A DNA stretch of 64,000 nucleotides, from positions 281,001-345,000 of the forward strand of contig NC_087097.1 of the NCBI RefSeq assembly GCF_963855985.1, written 5' to 3'. The notes beneath the pieces were generated by a model. The model did not search any database, had not been told where the DNA came from, and saw nothing but the letters and a program-made list of their open reading frames with translations. Positions 11,268-22,865 of this stretch are shown piece after piece (within the stretch, counting starts at the first letter, position 1; every line of letters begins with the position of its first letter). The stretch comes from Ostrinia nubilalis. Lineage: Eukaryota > Arthropoda > Insecta > Lepidoptera > Crambidae. A program made the translations under genes and the position numbers.

Positions 11268-11375
11268 TCCAGGGCACTTATGCACGTCCCAAATAAATCT
11301 TGCCCTACCATCACTTCAAGACAACATGGGCTGGGCTGAGAAGAAGACGCGGAAGAAACTCAGTCACCTTTGTCA
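11268..11375 (-). mobile_element. LINE 3' UTR fragment
   Basis: GGGCACTTATGCACGTCC, GCCCTACCATCACTTCAAGA and GAGAAGAAGACGCGGAAGAA followed by ACTCAGTCACC match, in reverse orientation, the 3' UTR of the LINE at 55800-55950 (GGGCCCTACCAGCGCTTCGA and GAGAAGAAACGCC on its minus strand). It is therefore a short relic of that LINE group in the opposite orientation. Confidence 0.6.
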
Positions 11376-11876
11376 GTAATTAATGCCCAATTTCATATAC
11401 TATTTTAAGACTTTCAGGATAAAAAAATGGTATTATCCCTGAAAAGCGGGGAGCTATAGACATTTATAACTGAATAATGTTAGCAATCGCCAAACACTTC
11501 AGGTAAGTAAAATTCTTTAATACCAAAATATAAAATGTAATCTCATACAAAGCATCATTGTATCCAGACAAATTGTTCTTTTCCCCCATAAAAGGTACGC
11601 GTATCTTAGAGCACACTCAGTACAGGTTTTATTAAATACTGTCCTATCTCAAATACGTAGAGTTCAAAATGGTACAAAACGAAAGGTGATTTTTTACGGA
11701 TTAATGATGTGATCGTAAACGCACCCCCGTGCGTTCGGCAATCGATGCTGATTTCTTGGATGGATTTTATTCCTTCAGAATGAAGATCGAACACAGTATA
11801 AGGTTTACGCATCGTTATTTAAAAAAAACCTGACGGATTAGCAAACTGAAGTCTTAGTGGCAATGGGCAGGGCACA

Positions 11877-12050
11877 TAATACTCAGAACTGACGGCCGAT
11901 GGGGCGGCAAGGTTCTGGAGTGGAGGTCACGTACCGGAAAATGCAGCGTGCGCTACCAACTGGGCGATGTGGAAATCATTATAGAAGGCCTATGTTCAGC
12001 AGTGGACGTCCTGTGGGTGAATGATTATGATGATAATTAAAAAAAAAAAC
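11877..12050 (+). mobile_element. LINE C-terminal/3' end relic
   Basis: Plus-strand reading gives GKVLEWRSRTGKCSVR and later EGLCSAVDVLWV, degenerate forms of the C-terminus common in lepidopteran endonuclease-RT LINEs (…VQQWT…). It is followed by a TGATGATAATTAAAAAAAAA tail. Interior sequence is missing and the copy is short and old. Confidence 0.5.
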
Positions 12051-12624
12051 AATTTAACTGTCTCATCACGACCAGATTGAAATTCGAGGTCAATATGACG
12101 ACAAGGTAAAGTTGCAACCGCGAATTCAATTATCTTTTATAACGAAGCATCAATTAAAGGCTAAATTGGTCACTTTATACGCCTAAAAGGATTAGGACAC
12201 AAAATCCTCTTATCTAAAATGCCAGACAGGACCAGCCGACAGGTTTTCGACTAATTGTTGGGCTTTCACCTGTTGCCTGTAATTTTCACTTTTACTTAAA
12301 TAACTAAAGTTAACAGATAAGACTAAAAGCATCTTCAAATGAGATGTACTGCAATAGTAGGGTGGTCATGCGGCTGCAAAGATTATTATGATTTAATTGT
12401 GAATTGGACGAAAACTGAATTTCCCAGGTCTCACAGTGCACGTGGACGTACAGGGTGATACACGAACCAATCCCAGAGCTCTATTCAACTAAGTGCGTTC
12501 GATTTGCTGCTTCACTTAAGCAAGCGTCGTTTGTGAATACGGGCGATAGTTACATCTCTTATGAAAATTGTGACAATGCCGTGTCTGAGCAGCAGGATTA
12601 AACTTTTAATTTGCGAACTTCATA

Positions 12625-12906
12625 GTGGGCCACTACATTCAATTCTATGTAGGTTGCGCCGCACTTAGCGTTGTAGTAAGTTTGACCGCGGGTGGATTCT
12701 GCCCTGCTAATTGGGCTGCGTCGTTCCGGGGCAACGGCTCCCGCGAGACGCGGTTATGGATACAGTCTGGAGCTCGCATGCTCGTGGTCATTAGAGAACT
12801 TGCTTCAACAGACCCAGCTCCAAATGTGCTGATGAGTTTGCGGTGCGAAACACCTACGTACAATTCGGAAACTAACATAACATACATTTCTCTAATAAGC
12901 AACTAG
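12625..12906. other. GC-richer block with long open frames on both strands, unassigned
   Basis: The plus strand has a 93-residue ORF (…FCPANWAASFRGNGSRETRL…) and the minus strand an 85-residue ORF over the same bases. The block is clearly richer in GC than its flanks. I recognise neither product and see no convincing splice sites. It may be an exon, a retroposed fragment or a repeat. Confidence 0.3.
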
Positions 12907-13806
12907 TTTTGGCGGAAATTTGATATTATTTGTTGAGACTGTAATATTTGCTCTTAGCTTTTATTATAGCACAACATCTCTTGGATAATAAAATAGTGAG
13001 AAATGGACAAATCCACATCGTTTTGCTTAAATTTTGATTAATTGATGCAGGAGTTTGTGCTTGTACTTTCAATCGGTTTGTGAGAAGGGAGAACAATAGA
13101 TTCGAAATTGAAATAAGAAATTCTGGCCGCAGAGCCGATTCTAATTTGTAACAGCTATTATAATCTCTTCGACGCTATCGACAAAGAAAATTAATAGTTT
13201 TGAGATGTGATTTTACTAAACTTATTCTGAAGCTTGACTAGCATTCAATATTTTGAACATCCATTAATCCGACAAGCCATTCGTTTCCACGAGACTTGCC
13301 ATAAAACAAAACAAAAGTTGGAGTAAAAAGTTAGAGGCGGCGACAAAACTGCACGAAGTTTTGTAAAGACGAAGCGTACAAAGCGAAACAGTTTTCAGAA
13401 CCACGAGAACGACCAAAAAAACAGGCAAAGCTCAAATCGATTTCATCCTTCAAGGAATCCGTACGTTATCTTATTTATCAAAAACTGAATAGAAACATCT
13501 ATTTATATCGAATATTGCGTAGTGATTATATGTTTTGAAGCACATACTCAAAGAAATACTCAAAATAATGTATCATACATACGAACTCTATTCAAGTGGT
13601 ATTCTAATCAAGCATAAATTCAATCCTCTGATTGACTGGTATTTAGTTTAATTTTAAAGGCATGGATTCTTGAGTGTACTTTTATGCTATTTCTGTTTTA
13701 GTTTCGTTTCAGAGAAAAGGTGTATACTGTTTATCCAATTGTTTGCCTAATGAGGAAGTCAATAGCACTTCCGCAGAAACAAGGGATCCCCAAATGGTAA
13801 AGTTAC

Positions 13807-13896
13807 ATATTGCTTTTGTATCCCTTGTGGGTCTCTAAGAGCAACGCGTTGCGTAATTACCCCGCGGTGAACGGATATGGCCAGTTTAGTTTGTAT
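13807..13896 (-). CDS. Possible further host-gene exon
   Basis: A 90-bp open segment (30 codons, IQTKLAISVHRGVITQRVAL to QGIQKQY) lies between a plausible acceptor (CGCTCTCAG) and a GTAACT donor (13801-13806) on the minus strand. Its phase would follow exon 8. No domain is recognisable, and the open frame continues past the donor for 15 codons, so this may be a chance ORF. Confidence 0.25.
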
Positions 13897-14944
13897 CTGA
13901 GAGCGATTCACAAATTGCTTTGCGAGTTTTAATAGTAGAAGAAAGATTTTACGTAAGGTCAAGACAGATATATCTTTAAATAAATAGTAAATCTTTATTG
14001 TGGCTCAAAGAGCTCGTTTGAGTCTGGAGAAAGTATGTCAGGTTAAGGGCTTAAGAAAATATTGATAGGCACGTATTTGCTTCAAATACTTATTTTACTC
14101 ATGAATGGATTATGTAGAGGCAAAGAAAATAAGTTCTACTTGTAATAAAAAAGGGTTGTTTTGTTACACTTTTTGGGAACATTATCATCTAACGACGACT
14201 TGGTATATTTTGACTTCAAAGCTAGACATAGTTGGAACAAATACATACATTACAATTTACGACGGAATCACTATGAATATGAGAACACGAAAGAGACTTG
14301 ATGCAGAAGGCTCACTGATTGAATCTGTGATAGTTCAACCAATAAGAGGGTTAGAAATGTTAAATGCTGAATAAAGTAATTCTAATCTATTCTATTCCAA
14401 ATGATGCATTATCGGGATAAGGAGATTAGTACTCCTAAAGCTCTTAAGACTTCAATTATTTTGAGTAAATGGCTTTATGGCTCACATGGCGTGATTAATA
14501 TGCAAGCGCGGCTTGAAGTTTTAAGACGTTTTTCTGTAGTAACTCACTCGAGGAACCCTAAGTAGTCACATGAGACCGCGGTAAAAATTAATTTCTATTG
14601 TCCAGATTCGCTGGTACTTGAAGGGCTACCATAATAGATATCTCCTTAGAAAAAAGATAATTTGGATTACTGAAAAAACCAAACGACACCACTGATTTAT
14701 CCCTTTTTTGTTACCACCATGCTTTCTATAAATAAAAAGTAGCGTAATATAATAGTTCGTGTTTAATTCATGAGGAGAGGCGAATCAATGGTTGAATTTA
14801 TCTGCTACCATATTATTATTCGCGAGACGAAAAGTTAGGAGCCGACTACACTCGGTAAATAAAACAAAATGTAACTCGACGCAAAAATAACAGGCGTATT
14901 ATTACTAAAATAGTAACGTCAAGCCGTGAGTACATAATGTAAGT

Positions 14945-15115
14945 GTAGGCGCACACCGTTGATTTTTCGTCGGCCGATAGTTTAGTCGGGCAGTTGATCA
15001 GTATGGGCATGTATGGGAGTGCGCACACTACGCCGATTCGATTCGGCCGATTCTTCATACAATTTAAAATCGGGCACAACTATCGGCCAACTAAAAATCA
15101 ACGGTGTGCGCCTAC
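14945..15115. mobile_element. 171-bp MITE with 38-bp terminal inverted repeats
   Basis: The left arm GTAGGCGCACACCGTTGATT…GGCCGATAGTT is repeated inverted at 15078-15115; 36 of 38 positions match. The interior has no coding capacity. No clear target-site duplication was seen, so the superfamily is undetermined. Confidence 0.8.
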
Positions 15116-16275
15116 TCTTAGTCAATAATAAACGTCGCTTTAAGACCCGTGTCTTACTATTTTAGTTGAAATGGAAAACACAGCTAGTTGTGTAAAATCA
15201 CGATAAGCACACCACTATAAACTGCAGTAAGCGATGCTACTCTCTATCTATTTAAAGTTTCAGATCCATACACCTCTCTCACTCGTTTCGAGATGTCAAT
15301 ATGAATACGAGTGACAAAATATTCGAAGATACGGAAAATGTTCTCACAGAGCAATGGCATTCAAAGCTCACAGAATCACTCAGAATGAGTTGGTTCGACT
15401 GACATACTGTGTACGGTACTCTACTGGATTGATACCCACTGGGTCGAGGCTTAAAGGCGATAGGCTTTTATCCCCTTGTGCCTTTACATCGGTGCATCAA
15501 GACAGGCGCTAGTAATCGCATATTTCTAATCAAGCTAGTGACTTTCCATAAGCTTGTAGTGTAGGTAAACCTTTGACAATCTAGTTAGAAAAATAGCGTT
15601 TTATACAGACGACAGCAAATACAGACAGAGTAAACAAAGCTGCAAACAGCAGATAAAGGACTGTTCGACAATACGCCCGTAGCTACGTGTTTCTCGCGCG
15701 ACGTTGCGTGAGTGATAAAGTTTTGATTGTTTTAAAATGTACTCGTTTTAATATTATTTGACTTTGAAACACATTTTATACGTGGTCCTAATGAATTATA
15801 CCTATCGTAAAATGATAAAAAAAGACAATTGAATTTTGAAATTAGGACTTTATTCCGATTTAAATTATATCCGGTTCCTTTCTAGCATGGAGAAATCATA
15901 CTTTCTGTGTGAACGGGCTTTTATCGCATCATATCGCAGTACGTGTCAGTAAGAATTTCAGCTGACTATCAAGTAGGCCGCAATAAAACGGGAGACCGGC
16001 ACTTGGTGTCGATAAGTAGCATCTAAAGTTGCGAGAATACGTGACGCACGTGCGTAGTTTGAACACTTTTACTAGTATGAATGAATAGTTTACATTTTAT
16101 AGCCATTTCCATACAATACCAAAGAATAATGCCTGTCTAAAATGTTGGTATATTTATGGCAAAGGCGTGCACTTAACTAACAACATTCGAGAACTGCAGA
16201 TAAACGCGTGGCCGCGTCTCATTTTATGAAAATCTGTGTGCTCTGCTAGTATGCAGTTGCATACTGCCAACATTG

Positions 16276-16823
16276 TTTTTATTTTTTATTTATTTATTTT
16301 ATTGGGCTATCAACATGAGATACAGTATTAAACACAATTAAAAAATTAAGCCAAAGGTCTCTAGCTAACTGCTCCCACACAAACGATAACCACAGCATGC
16401 ATAATATTATAATGTAAGCAACCCGTGAACTTTACACAATACAATAACATAATATAGTACCTAATTACAACTTTGAATTTAAACAACAAAAAGAAAGCAA
16501 CAAAAAATAAAAAACAAAATAATAAGAGGCCTCCTAGATGCATGCCACCAGGGGCACGTCACCCGTCTTAATTGTTTTTAAGAAACCAGCGAGGCTTTGA
16601 AAATGTATATCAAGTTCTGGCAACTTCTTGCTGAGATCATTGTACAAACGAGATACACGAACAATTGGTGAACTGCGACCCATCCTCGTCCTACAAAATC
16701 TATTTCTGAACAATCCACAAGGGTAACGTGGTATTCTCAAGGGCACGTTATAGGCAAGCTGACCCAGCAAAACAGGACTATCAATGTGGTTGTTCACCAA
16801 TTTATGGAGGTAGGTTGTTGTCA
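16276..16823 (-). mobile_element. 5'-truncated copy of the CR1/Jockey-group LINE
   Basis: The last 550 bp of the LINE found at 18771-22664. It starts with the same TTTA-type tail on the plus strand and encodes only the last 90 or so residues of ORF2 (16534-16824), with GRSSPIV where the longer copy has GRNSPIV. The homology to the longer copy ends at 16815 (GGAGGTAGGT), typical of incomplete reverse transcription. AACATTG at 16269-16275 and 16824-16830 is a possible 7-bp target duplication. Confidence 0.85.
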
Positions 16824-17407
16824 AACATTGAAATAAAACCTACTGTCTACATCGTTTATTGGTCTTGTATTCATTGGTACAGTTTCAAAACTATAGTATA
16901 AACAAATACTCAAATAAAGGTGTTAAAACTTACGATGCGACCAAGATAAAATAGCTTTATAGCAAAATCTTATGTCTTGACTCAAAAATCTTCACTTAAA
17001 CGTGTCAGCAAAGCCTTTATGTCACGTCAAGCGCCCTGACGCGGGTAAGAGGTGTGCCCGGCCGAGTGATACCCTCGTCATTGTCCTCCCAGTTTAGCAG
17101 TAAGAGCACTGTTCGTGTCTCGGACTTGTTGCAACTACCCTACCGAAAATAATAATATCATCTACCGAATATCTTCTAAGATGCGGCTCGGATTTGGAGT
17201 GACATTACGCAAATGTTTCAAGAACAAAAGAGTCTAAAATTTTGTCATAATGAGAATAAGTTTGTAATTTTCTCGCAAACTTTATAATATTAATATGATA
17301 ATAAATAATTATTTTAATAAGATAAGCATATTATCCAATTTTCACGTGAAATTTCGTAAAGGGCATAGACCGCCTTTATGAGCTACTTTTATTAAATCAT
17401 TACTAAC

Positions 17408-17485
17408 CTGTGTTCTTCTCATGATGACCGAACTTGATGTTTGTTCTTCTCCGCCAATGGGGATCTCGCACGATATTTCAAGACC
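17408..17485 (-). CDS. Host gene exon 8 of 8 seen
   Basis: A 78-bp exon between a TTGTTTCAG acceptor and a GTTAGT donor (17402-17407). It gives exactly 26 codons: GLEISCEIPIGGEEQTSSSV then IMRRTQ. Only this frame is open throughout, and it agrees in phase with exon 7. Read-through in the intron on both sides makes a longer ORF (17342-17569), but the splice sites argue for the short exon. Later exons were not identified with confidence; 13807-13896 is a weak candidate. The intron to exon 7 is 7.1 kb and holds the larger CR1/Jockey-group LINE. Confidence 0.7.
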
Positions 17486-18082
17486 CTGAAACAATTCACA
17501 ATAGGATACGCTGAAAATAGCTGAAAATACATTTCTGTTAATTATTTTGTGTTCCCCAAAACCTAACATAAAGGATAGTTAGTAGTTTGTTGTACTACTT
17601 TTGGTAGCAGACTTTTATTCTCATCCGTCCACTCAACTCCCATATTCCCTAATCACAGGTCCGCAGACGAACAATACTGTTCATACCTCTCTGCTTGTAA
17701 CAAATCAAGGCACAAAGGCTTTCATAATGTAGGCTTCGCCGACCGACGCGCATTGTCCTTGACAAAAGGGTACGTAGGAAAATAAATGCACTGGAGGTCG
17801 GGAGATTTTTTGGGTTTCGTAATCACACGTCTGGAAATGTCACGACATCCATGTCCAGCAATTTGTCTTTCCTATTTATTGGAAAAAACTATATATTTTA
17901 CACAAATTTTGTAGGAAATGATTGGCTAGAATAGTTGTTAGAATCGTCGTCGTTTTATTGCCTAAACACTTTTTCAGGTTGATTTATTATGAAAGTTTCA
18001 TGAAACTGTACTGACTTTCTACATAAAAAGTAGTAAAAATCACCAGTTATTTATTCCTAAAACGAAACACAAAACCGCTGAT

Positions 18083-18300
18083 CGATGGCGTAGTGTAACG
18101 GATAGGTCCAATCCATCAGCCGGTGACATGTGGATACGAATGCGGGCTGGAGACTTATTTCGAAATTCTAACTTTTTTCGTTCACATTTTCGTCTCTATC
18201 TGTCACTCTTGCTCATGAGAAAAATAAAAGCGAATGAAGAAGACGGAGAGTGTCGATAAAACCGAGAACACTTGCGGGCTAAAACGAACGTGTCGAGATA
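18083..18300 (+). mobile_element. tRNA-derived SINE-like fragment
   Basis: GATGGCGTAGTGTAACGGAT resembles a tRNA-derived A box and TGGATACGAATGC a decayed B box, about 50 bp apart, as in RNA polymerase III promoters of lepidopteran SINEs. A non-coding body follows. It is too diverged to be a functional tRNA gene; ends were not defined. Confidence 0.45.
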
Positions 18301-18435
18301 CCGCACCTCCTACAGTGAAGTAAGACAAATGATGACTATACTGTCAATGTGATTTCTTAGGTTTTGGGAAATAATACAGTATTTCTCCGTTAGGTTTAAA
18401 GATTGTTTCTTATAAGAACATGTTAAATAGTTCAC

Positions 18436-18770
18436 TAGGTATAACCACAGAATAATAATAAGTACTACGTACAGAAGTTTTACTTCGCGAAGGTATTCAA
18501 AAAAATTTATGCTCAATGTCATTAACAATATGGTGTAATTTAGCCTGTCTCAAGAGTCAAGCACCATTTTGTTTGACAAACGTCAGTGATCGGCACTGCA
18601 CCGAAGCTATAGGGCTGACTTCGGTAAAATGATGTGACGTGAGGTGCCAAACTGCGGAAAATGGCAGAGGAAATACATGATTTAGCATGAATTATCATGA
18701 GTAATATTAACTACTTATTTACCTCTCAGTGTCTTGAGGCAACTTAAAAAAGTACATTCTGTGTTTTTAT
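18436..18770. repeat. Interspersed repeat R, left half (split by a LINE)
   Basis: From TAGGTATAACCACAGAATAA through GAGGCAACTTAAAAAAGTAC and CATTCTGTGTTTTTAT this closely matches 41698-42054. The right half resumes at 22665. In the copy at 41698-42239 the two halves are continuous, so this copy was interrupted by LINE insertion. Family unknown; no coding capacity. Confidence 0.85.
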
Positions 18771-19017
18771 TTATTTATTTATTTATTTTATTGGGCTATC
18801 AACATGAGATACAGTATTATACACAATTAAAAAAATTAAGCCAAAGGTCTCTAGCTAACTGCTCTCACACAAACGATAACCACAGCATGCATAATATTAT
18901 AATGTAAGCAACCCGTGAACTTTACACAATACAATAACATAATATAGTACCTAATTACAATTTTGAATTTAAACAACAAAAAGAAAGCAACAAAAAAATA
19001 AAATAATAAGAGGCCTC

Positions 19018-21933
19018 CTAGATGCATGCCACCAGGGGCACGTCACCCGTCTTAATTGTTTTTAAGAAACCAGCGAGACTTTGAAAATGTATATCAAGTT
19101 CTGGCAACTTTTTGCTGAGATCATTGTACAAACGAGATACACGAACAATTGGTGAATTGCGACCCATCCTCGTCCTACAAAATCTATTTCTAAACAATCC
19201 ACAAGGGTAACGTGGTATTCTCAAGGGCACGTTATAGGCAAGCTGACCCAGCAAGACAGGACTATCAATGTGGTTGTTCACCAATTTATGGAGGTAGGTC
19301 ATATCCATATATACACGTCTCACAGAAAGCGGATCCAAACCAAAATACTTTGCTTTATCTGGGTAGGCCTTAATTGTTCTCGGCATCCTGAAACGATAAG
19401 ACAGACTACGGATCAGTTTCTTTTGAATTCTTTCAATCCTATTGATATGCACATTATATCCTGGACACCAAACCGTGCTGCAGTATTCAAGCTTACTCCT
19501 AACGTAGCTATTATAGAGCAGGATGACTGTAGAACGCCTTCTAAAACCCTTTGTACTTCTTAGTATGAAGCCGAGAGATTTATTTGCTTCCTTAATTATT
19601 TTGTCAATGTGTTCCGTGAATCGCAACTGGCTATCCATTACAACTCCAAGATCCCTAATAGTTTTAACTTCTTCGAGCTTATCACCTGCAATTGTGTACT
19701 CAGTGGATAGCTTATTGCGTTTTCTGGTGAATTTGATGTGGTGACATTTTGAGGAATTCAAAAACATTTTATTTCTACTGCACCATTCCTGAAGGTTGTT
19801 AATGTCTTCCTGTAGGCAATTCGAGTCAGCTAAGCAAGTAACCGTTTTAGTTAGCTTGAGATCATCAGCGAAGAGATAAACTTTGCAATGCTTGATAACT
19901 TCTGCTATGTCATTAATAAAAACGTTGAAAAACAAAGGCCCCAAAATTGAGCCCTGTGGAACTCCTGATGACGCTATAAAAGGTTCAGATTGTTCACCTT
20001 CCACAACCACACTCGCCGGTCGCTCCGACAAGTATGAGCGACACCAGTCCAACATGCTGCCAGCTATTCCGTGCGTGTAAAGTTTTTCTAGCAATATTTT
20101 GTGGTTCACCTTATCGAATGCCTTCGAAAAGTCGGTGTAAATCGCGTCCACCTGCATCCCCCGATCCACCTCGTTCATTAAGTCTGACGAAAATAATGTC
20201 AGATTGGTATTTGTCGATCTTTTGGCCATGAAGCCACACTGTTCGGTAACAATATATCTATGTATATGCTTGTAGATCATCGAGTGAACCATGGACTCAA
20301 AGACCTTTGACATTGTTGAGAGGATGGATACAGGTCGATAATTAACTATGTATTCCCTTTTGCCACTTTTATAAATAGGTACCACCCTCGCCAGCTTCCA
20401 CAAATCCGGGAACGTACCCGTGCACAAAGAACAGTTAAATATGATAGACAACGGCAGGGCCAGTGCATTTGCACAACTTACCAGAAAAAGTGGGTGAATA
20501 TTATCTGGACCAACTGCTTTTGTAATATCAAGTCTTTTCAGTCTCTGCTTCACTTCGTCTTCGCCGAACTGAATATGACCAATTGTGTCAATAACCTTTT
20601 CCCTTGCCGCTCCTGGGACATGAATGCAGCCATTAGTGTCATTTTGTACCTCATACACTGAAGAGAAATGGGTTGCAAACATGTCAGGTGTTTTACAGGT
20701 GTCGGATGTTACTTCAGTATTTAAGATCATAGTACTTGGATATGATGAACATCTTCTTTTCAAATTTTTTACATGGGTCCAGAAGTACTTTGGGTTTTTC
20801 TTTATTTCAGATTCTATTGCGTATATGTATTCGCTATAACATGATTTTATCATCTTGCTACAATCACTTCTCAAATATTCAAACTCCAACCTATCCAGTG
20901 GATTGCCGAATCTCTTAAACCTTCCATGATATTTACGTTTCTGTTTCAGAAGCCAAATCAACTGAGGTGAAAACCAACTTGGATAAGTTCCTCTGCGATG
21001 TTTTGTCATGGGAACATGCTCCACTATGACCTTGTGCAGTATTTCATAGAACCGAGCAAGCATCTCATTCACATTTAGACAAGAATCTAATTCCTCTGTC
21101 CAATGGACTGTTTCCAGATATTCATTTATCGCCAGATAATCTCCTTTGTAGAAATTACTACGACTCACTGGAACAGATTTTCTCAATGTTTCCATCTGTA
21201 TTTTCAGTTCTATTTCGAGTGCTGGATGATATTTATCTATGGTTCTTACTGGCAACAAGCATTCTCTGACATTCAAAAACTCCTTATCGCATAATATTAG
21301 ATCCAAAATTTTATTGTTCTGATTGTTCACATCATTAAACTGCTTTAAACCATTAAAAGTCAGAAAGTCGACAAATTCACACAGCAGTTCACAATTACCG
21401 TAATTCACTGGAGTTAAGGTCGAAGTATCATCACCATGATTTTTTTGCCAAGCTATCCCCCCCATGTTAAAATCTCCTGCGATCAGGGTGCATTCATGAT
21501 CACTCGTTTGCAAGATCGAATTTACCCTGTGAGTAAACACCCTCAAATGATTAGTTGTCACTGGCGGTGGCAAGTAGACAGCACAGATGTTTAACATTTT
21601 TACTCGTTTCTCACCTCTGGAAAACACTGAAACCCACAAGTCCTCGCTGCTGGTTTCATATTCAGTGACGCGTGTTGAGTTCAGCCGATCTGATACCGCT
21701 ATCAGGACACCGCCACCCCGTCTTTTAGTTGAAGCAGATGTTTCGCGATCTCGTCTGTACACACAATACCCACTCTCAAAGAATTCACAATCAAAACAGC
21801 CACTATTAAGCCAAGTCTCTGTAAGTATGAATATATCAAAATTACTATTAATTATCTGCTGACGCACCTCGGTAGCATTTGTATTTAACCCTCTTACATT
21901 TTGGTAATATATATTTAAACAATCAACTGACAT
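19018..21933 (-). CDS. LINE ORF2: endonuclease/reverse transcriptase, uninterrupted
   Basis: 971 residues without a stop or frameshift. The N-terminal APE-type endonuclease shows IYYQNVRGLNT, FILTETWLN (Glu), RRGGGVLIAV, VYLPPP, IAGDFNMGGIAW and DKYHPAL. RT motifs follow: KAVGPDNIHPLFL, YRPVSILSTMSKVFE, IYTDFSKAFDKVNH, GVPQGSILGPLFFNVF and the catalytic YLFADDLKL. The C-terminus ends YNDLSKKLPELDIHFQSLAG then FLKTIKTGDVPLVACI. It nicks target DNA and copies element RNA there. The element also lacks a complete ORF1, so autonomy is doubtful, but this ORF could supply enzyme. Clade (CR1, Daphne or related) is not resolved here. Confidence 0.95.
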   Translation of the reverse strand: MSVDCLNIYYQNVRGLNTNATEVRQQIINSNFDIFILTETWLNSGCFDCEFFESGYCVYRRDRETSASTKRRGGGVLIAVSDRLNSTRVTEYETSSEDLWVSVFSRGEKRVKMLNICAVYLPPPVTTNHLRVFTHRVNSILQTSDHECTLIAGDFNMGGIAWQKNHGDDTSTLTPVNYGNCELLCEFVDFLTFNGLKQFNDVNNQNNKILDLILCDKEFLNVRECLLPVRTIDKYHPALEIELKIQMETLRKSVPVSRSNFYKGDYLAINEYLETVHWTEELDSCLNVNEMLARFYEILHKVIVEHVPMTKHRRGTYPSWFSPQLIWLLKQKRKYHGRFKRFGNPLDRLEFEYLRSDCSKMIKSCYSEYIYAIESEIKKNPKYFWTHVKNLKRRCSSYPSTMILNTEVTSDTCKTPDMFATHFSSVYEVQNDTNGCIHVPGAAREKVIDTIGHIQFGEDEVKQRLKRLDITKAVGPDNIHPLFLVSCANALALPLSIIFNCSLCTGTFPDLWKLARVVPIYKSGKREYIVNYRPVSILSTMSKVFESMVHSMIYKHIHRYIVTEQCGFMAKRSTNTNLTLFSSDLMNEVDRGMQVDAIYTDFSKAFDKVNHKILLEKLYTHGIAGSMLDWCRSYLSERPASVVVEGEQSEPFIASSGVPQGSILGPLFFNVFINDIAEVIKHCKVYLFADDLKLTKTVTCLADSNCLQEDINNLQEWCSRNKMFLNSSKCHHIKFTRKRNKLSTEYTIAGDKLEEVKTIRDLGVVMDSQLRFTEHIDKIIKEANKSLGFILRSTKGFRRRSTVILLYNSYVRSKLEYCSTVWCPGYNVHINRIERIQKKLIRSLSYRFRMPRTIKAYPDKAKYFGLDPLSVRRVYMDMTYLHKLVNNHIDSPVLLGQLAYNVPLRIPRYPCGLFRNRFCRTRMGRNSPIVRVSRLYNDLSKKLPELDIHFQSLAGFLKTIKTGDVPLVACI

Positions 21934-22032
21934 AATATTACAGTGAAATGATTTTAACGGTTCAGCAATAAGAACAAAACAAAAACGACAAGAACAGACA
22001 CCAAATATCGGTATGTTAAAACTAGACGATCA

Positions 22033-22638
22033 CTAAGAAAGATCGGACAACTCCTGACTGTTTTTAATGAGTTTGTACTCTGAGGTTTCAGTCTTCCGCA
22101 TGTATATTTTACCGCTCCTCACCCAAACGAATTTGTAGTTCAATTCCCTTGCCTTAAATCTGGCTGCTGCGTGTAATGCCTTTTGGGCTGGAGAAAGATG
22201 CTCCACCACAAAAACTGATTGTATGTCACCGCCGATGCCAAGATGGCTGGTATTTAGCTTATCCTTCAAACTCTTTGATTTTTTGTTAAATTTTAACGTC
22301 GCAGCCAATAAATTATCACGCGCTTTTTGGGAGTTGAATTTAATTATGATAGATCTAGGTCGTCGGCTCTCGTTATTCACTTTGGCTATTCTTGTACACA
22401 GTTGTATGTCAGTTTCCTCCAATTTGCAGTCAGTGATTGCTGCGATTTGTTTAACTATGGTGTTAAGGTTTTCAGACTTATATTCAGGGACGTTTTGAAT
22501 TTCCAAGTTGCTGGCTCGAGAGTGTTGTTCCATTCGAGTAACTCTAGCATTTAAATCAGCTACTGTGTCCTTGAGAGCTGTGTTTTCGGTTATTAACAAG
22601 CGAATACTGTTTGAGTTTTCATCAATTTCTTTCTTCAA
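22033..22638 (-). CDS. LINE ORF1 C-terminal part (coiled coil plus Baculo_FP-like domain)
   Basis: 201 residues upstream of ORF2, 99 bp away. Residues 1-40 form a coiled coil (NSIRLLITENTALKDTVADL). Residues about 40-190 resemble the domain shared by baculovirus FP proteins and insect LINE ORF1s (NLEIQNVPEYKSENLNTIV, RRPRSIIIKF, YKFVWVRSGKIYMRK). Its role would be RNA binding and chaperoning. The first ATG is close to the truncation point of the element (about 22640-22664), so the N-terminus, probably including a zinc-finger region, is missing. Confidence 0.75.
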   Translation of the reverse strand: MKKEIDENSNSIRLLITENTALKDTVADLNARVTRMEQHSRASNLEIQNVPEYKSENLNTIVKQIAAITDCKLEETDIQLCTRIAKVNNESRRPRSIIIKFNSQKARDNLLAATLKFNKKSKSLKDKLNTSHLGIGGDIQSVFVVEHLSPAQKALHAAARFKARELNYKFVWVRSGKIYMRKTETSEYKLIKNSQELSDLS

Positions 22639-22664
22639 GCCCTCCTGCCGGCCTTCAATTATTA

Positions 22665-22865
22665 TTTTATTATTATTTAGGCAGTTAAATACTGCACAGT
22701 ATTTAGTACACCATTTTCTTTATTTTCTTCCATCATACACACGAATACGCGTGCGTGAGTCAATGTTCGCTCGTATGTGAGGCCTTGTCGAATAGTATCC
22801 TGTAGGTGGGCCATCGTGCGTGTTTTGTTTTCGATGTAAACTCGCGGAGATGAACAGGCCTGGTA
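22665..22865. repeat. Interspersed repeat R, right half
   Basis: TTTAGGCAGTTAAATACTGC through GAGATGAACAGGCCTGGTA, matching 42049-42239 with an extra TTTATTTTC-like stretch. It contains the short inverted repeat TAAATACTG-CA-CAGTATTTA. Homology between the two copies ends at CCTGGTA. Confidence 0.85.

Larger units (their letters stand above)
18771..22664 (-). mobile_element. CR1/Jockey-group LINE inserted into repeat R
   Basis: A 3.9-kb LINE in minus orientation with an AAAT-type microsatellite 3' tail (TTTA repeats at 18771-18792 on the plus strand), an intact-looking 971-codon ORF2 and a 5'-truncated ORF1. It splits repeat R; the likely target duplication is the low-complexity TTTTAT at 18765-18770 and 22665-22670. 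A second, shorter copy of the same family sits at 16276. It lies in the intron between host exons 7 and 8 in the same orientation as the gene. Confidence 0.9.

Noticed and set aside
18083..18154. Intact tRNA gene
   Set aside because: Only A-box and B-box-like words remain; the cloverleaf arms cannot be drawn convincingly, so it is better read as a SINE head.
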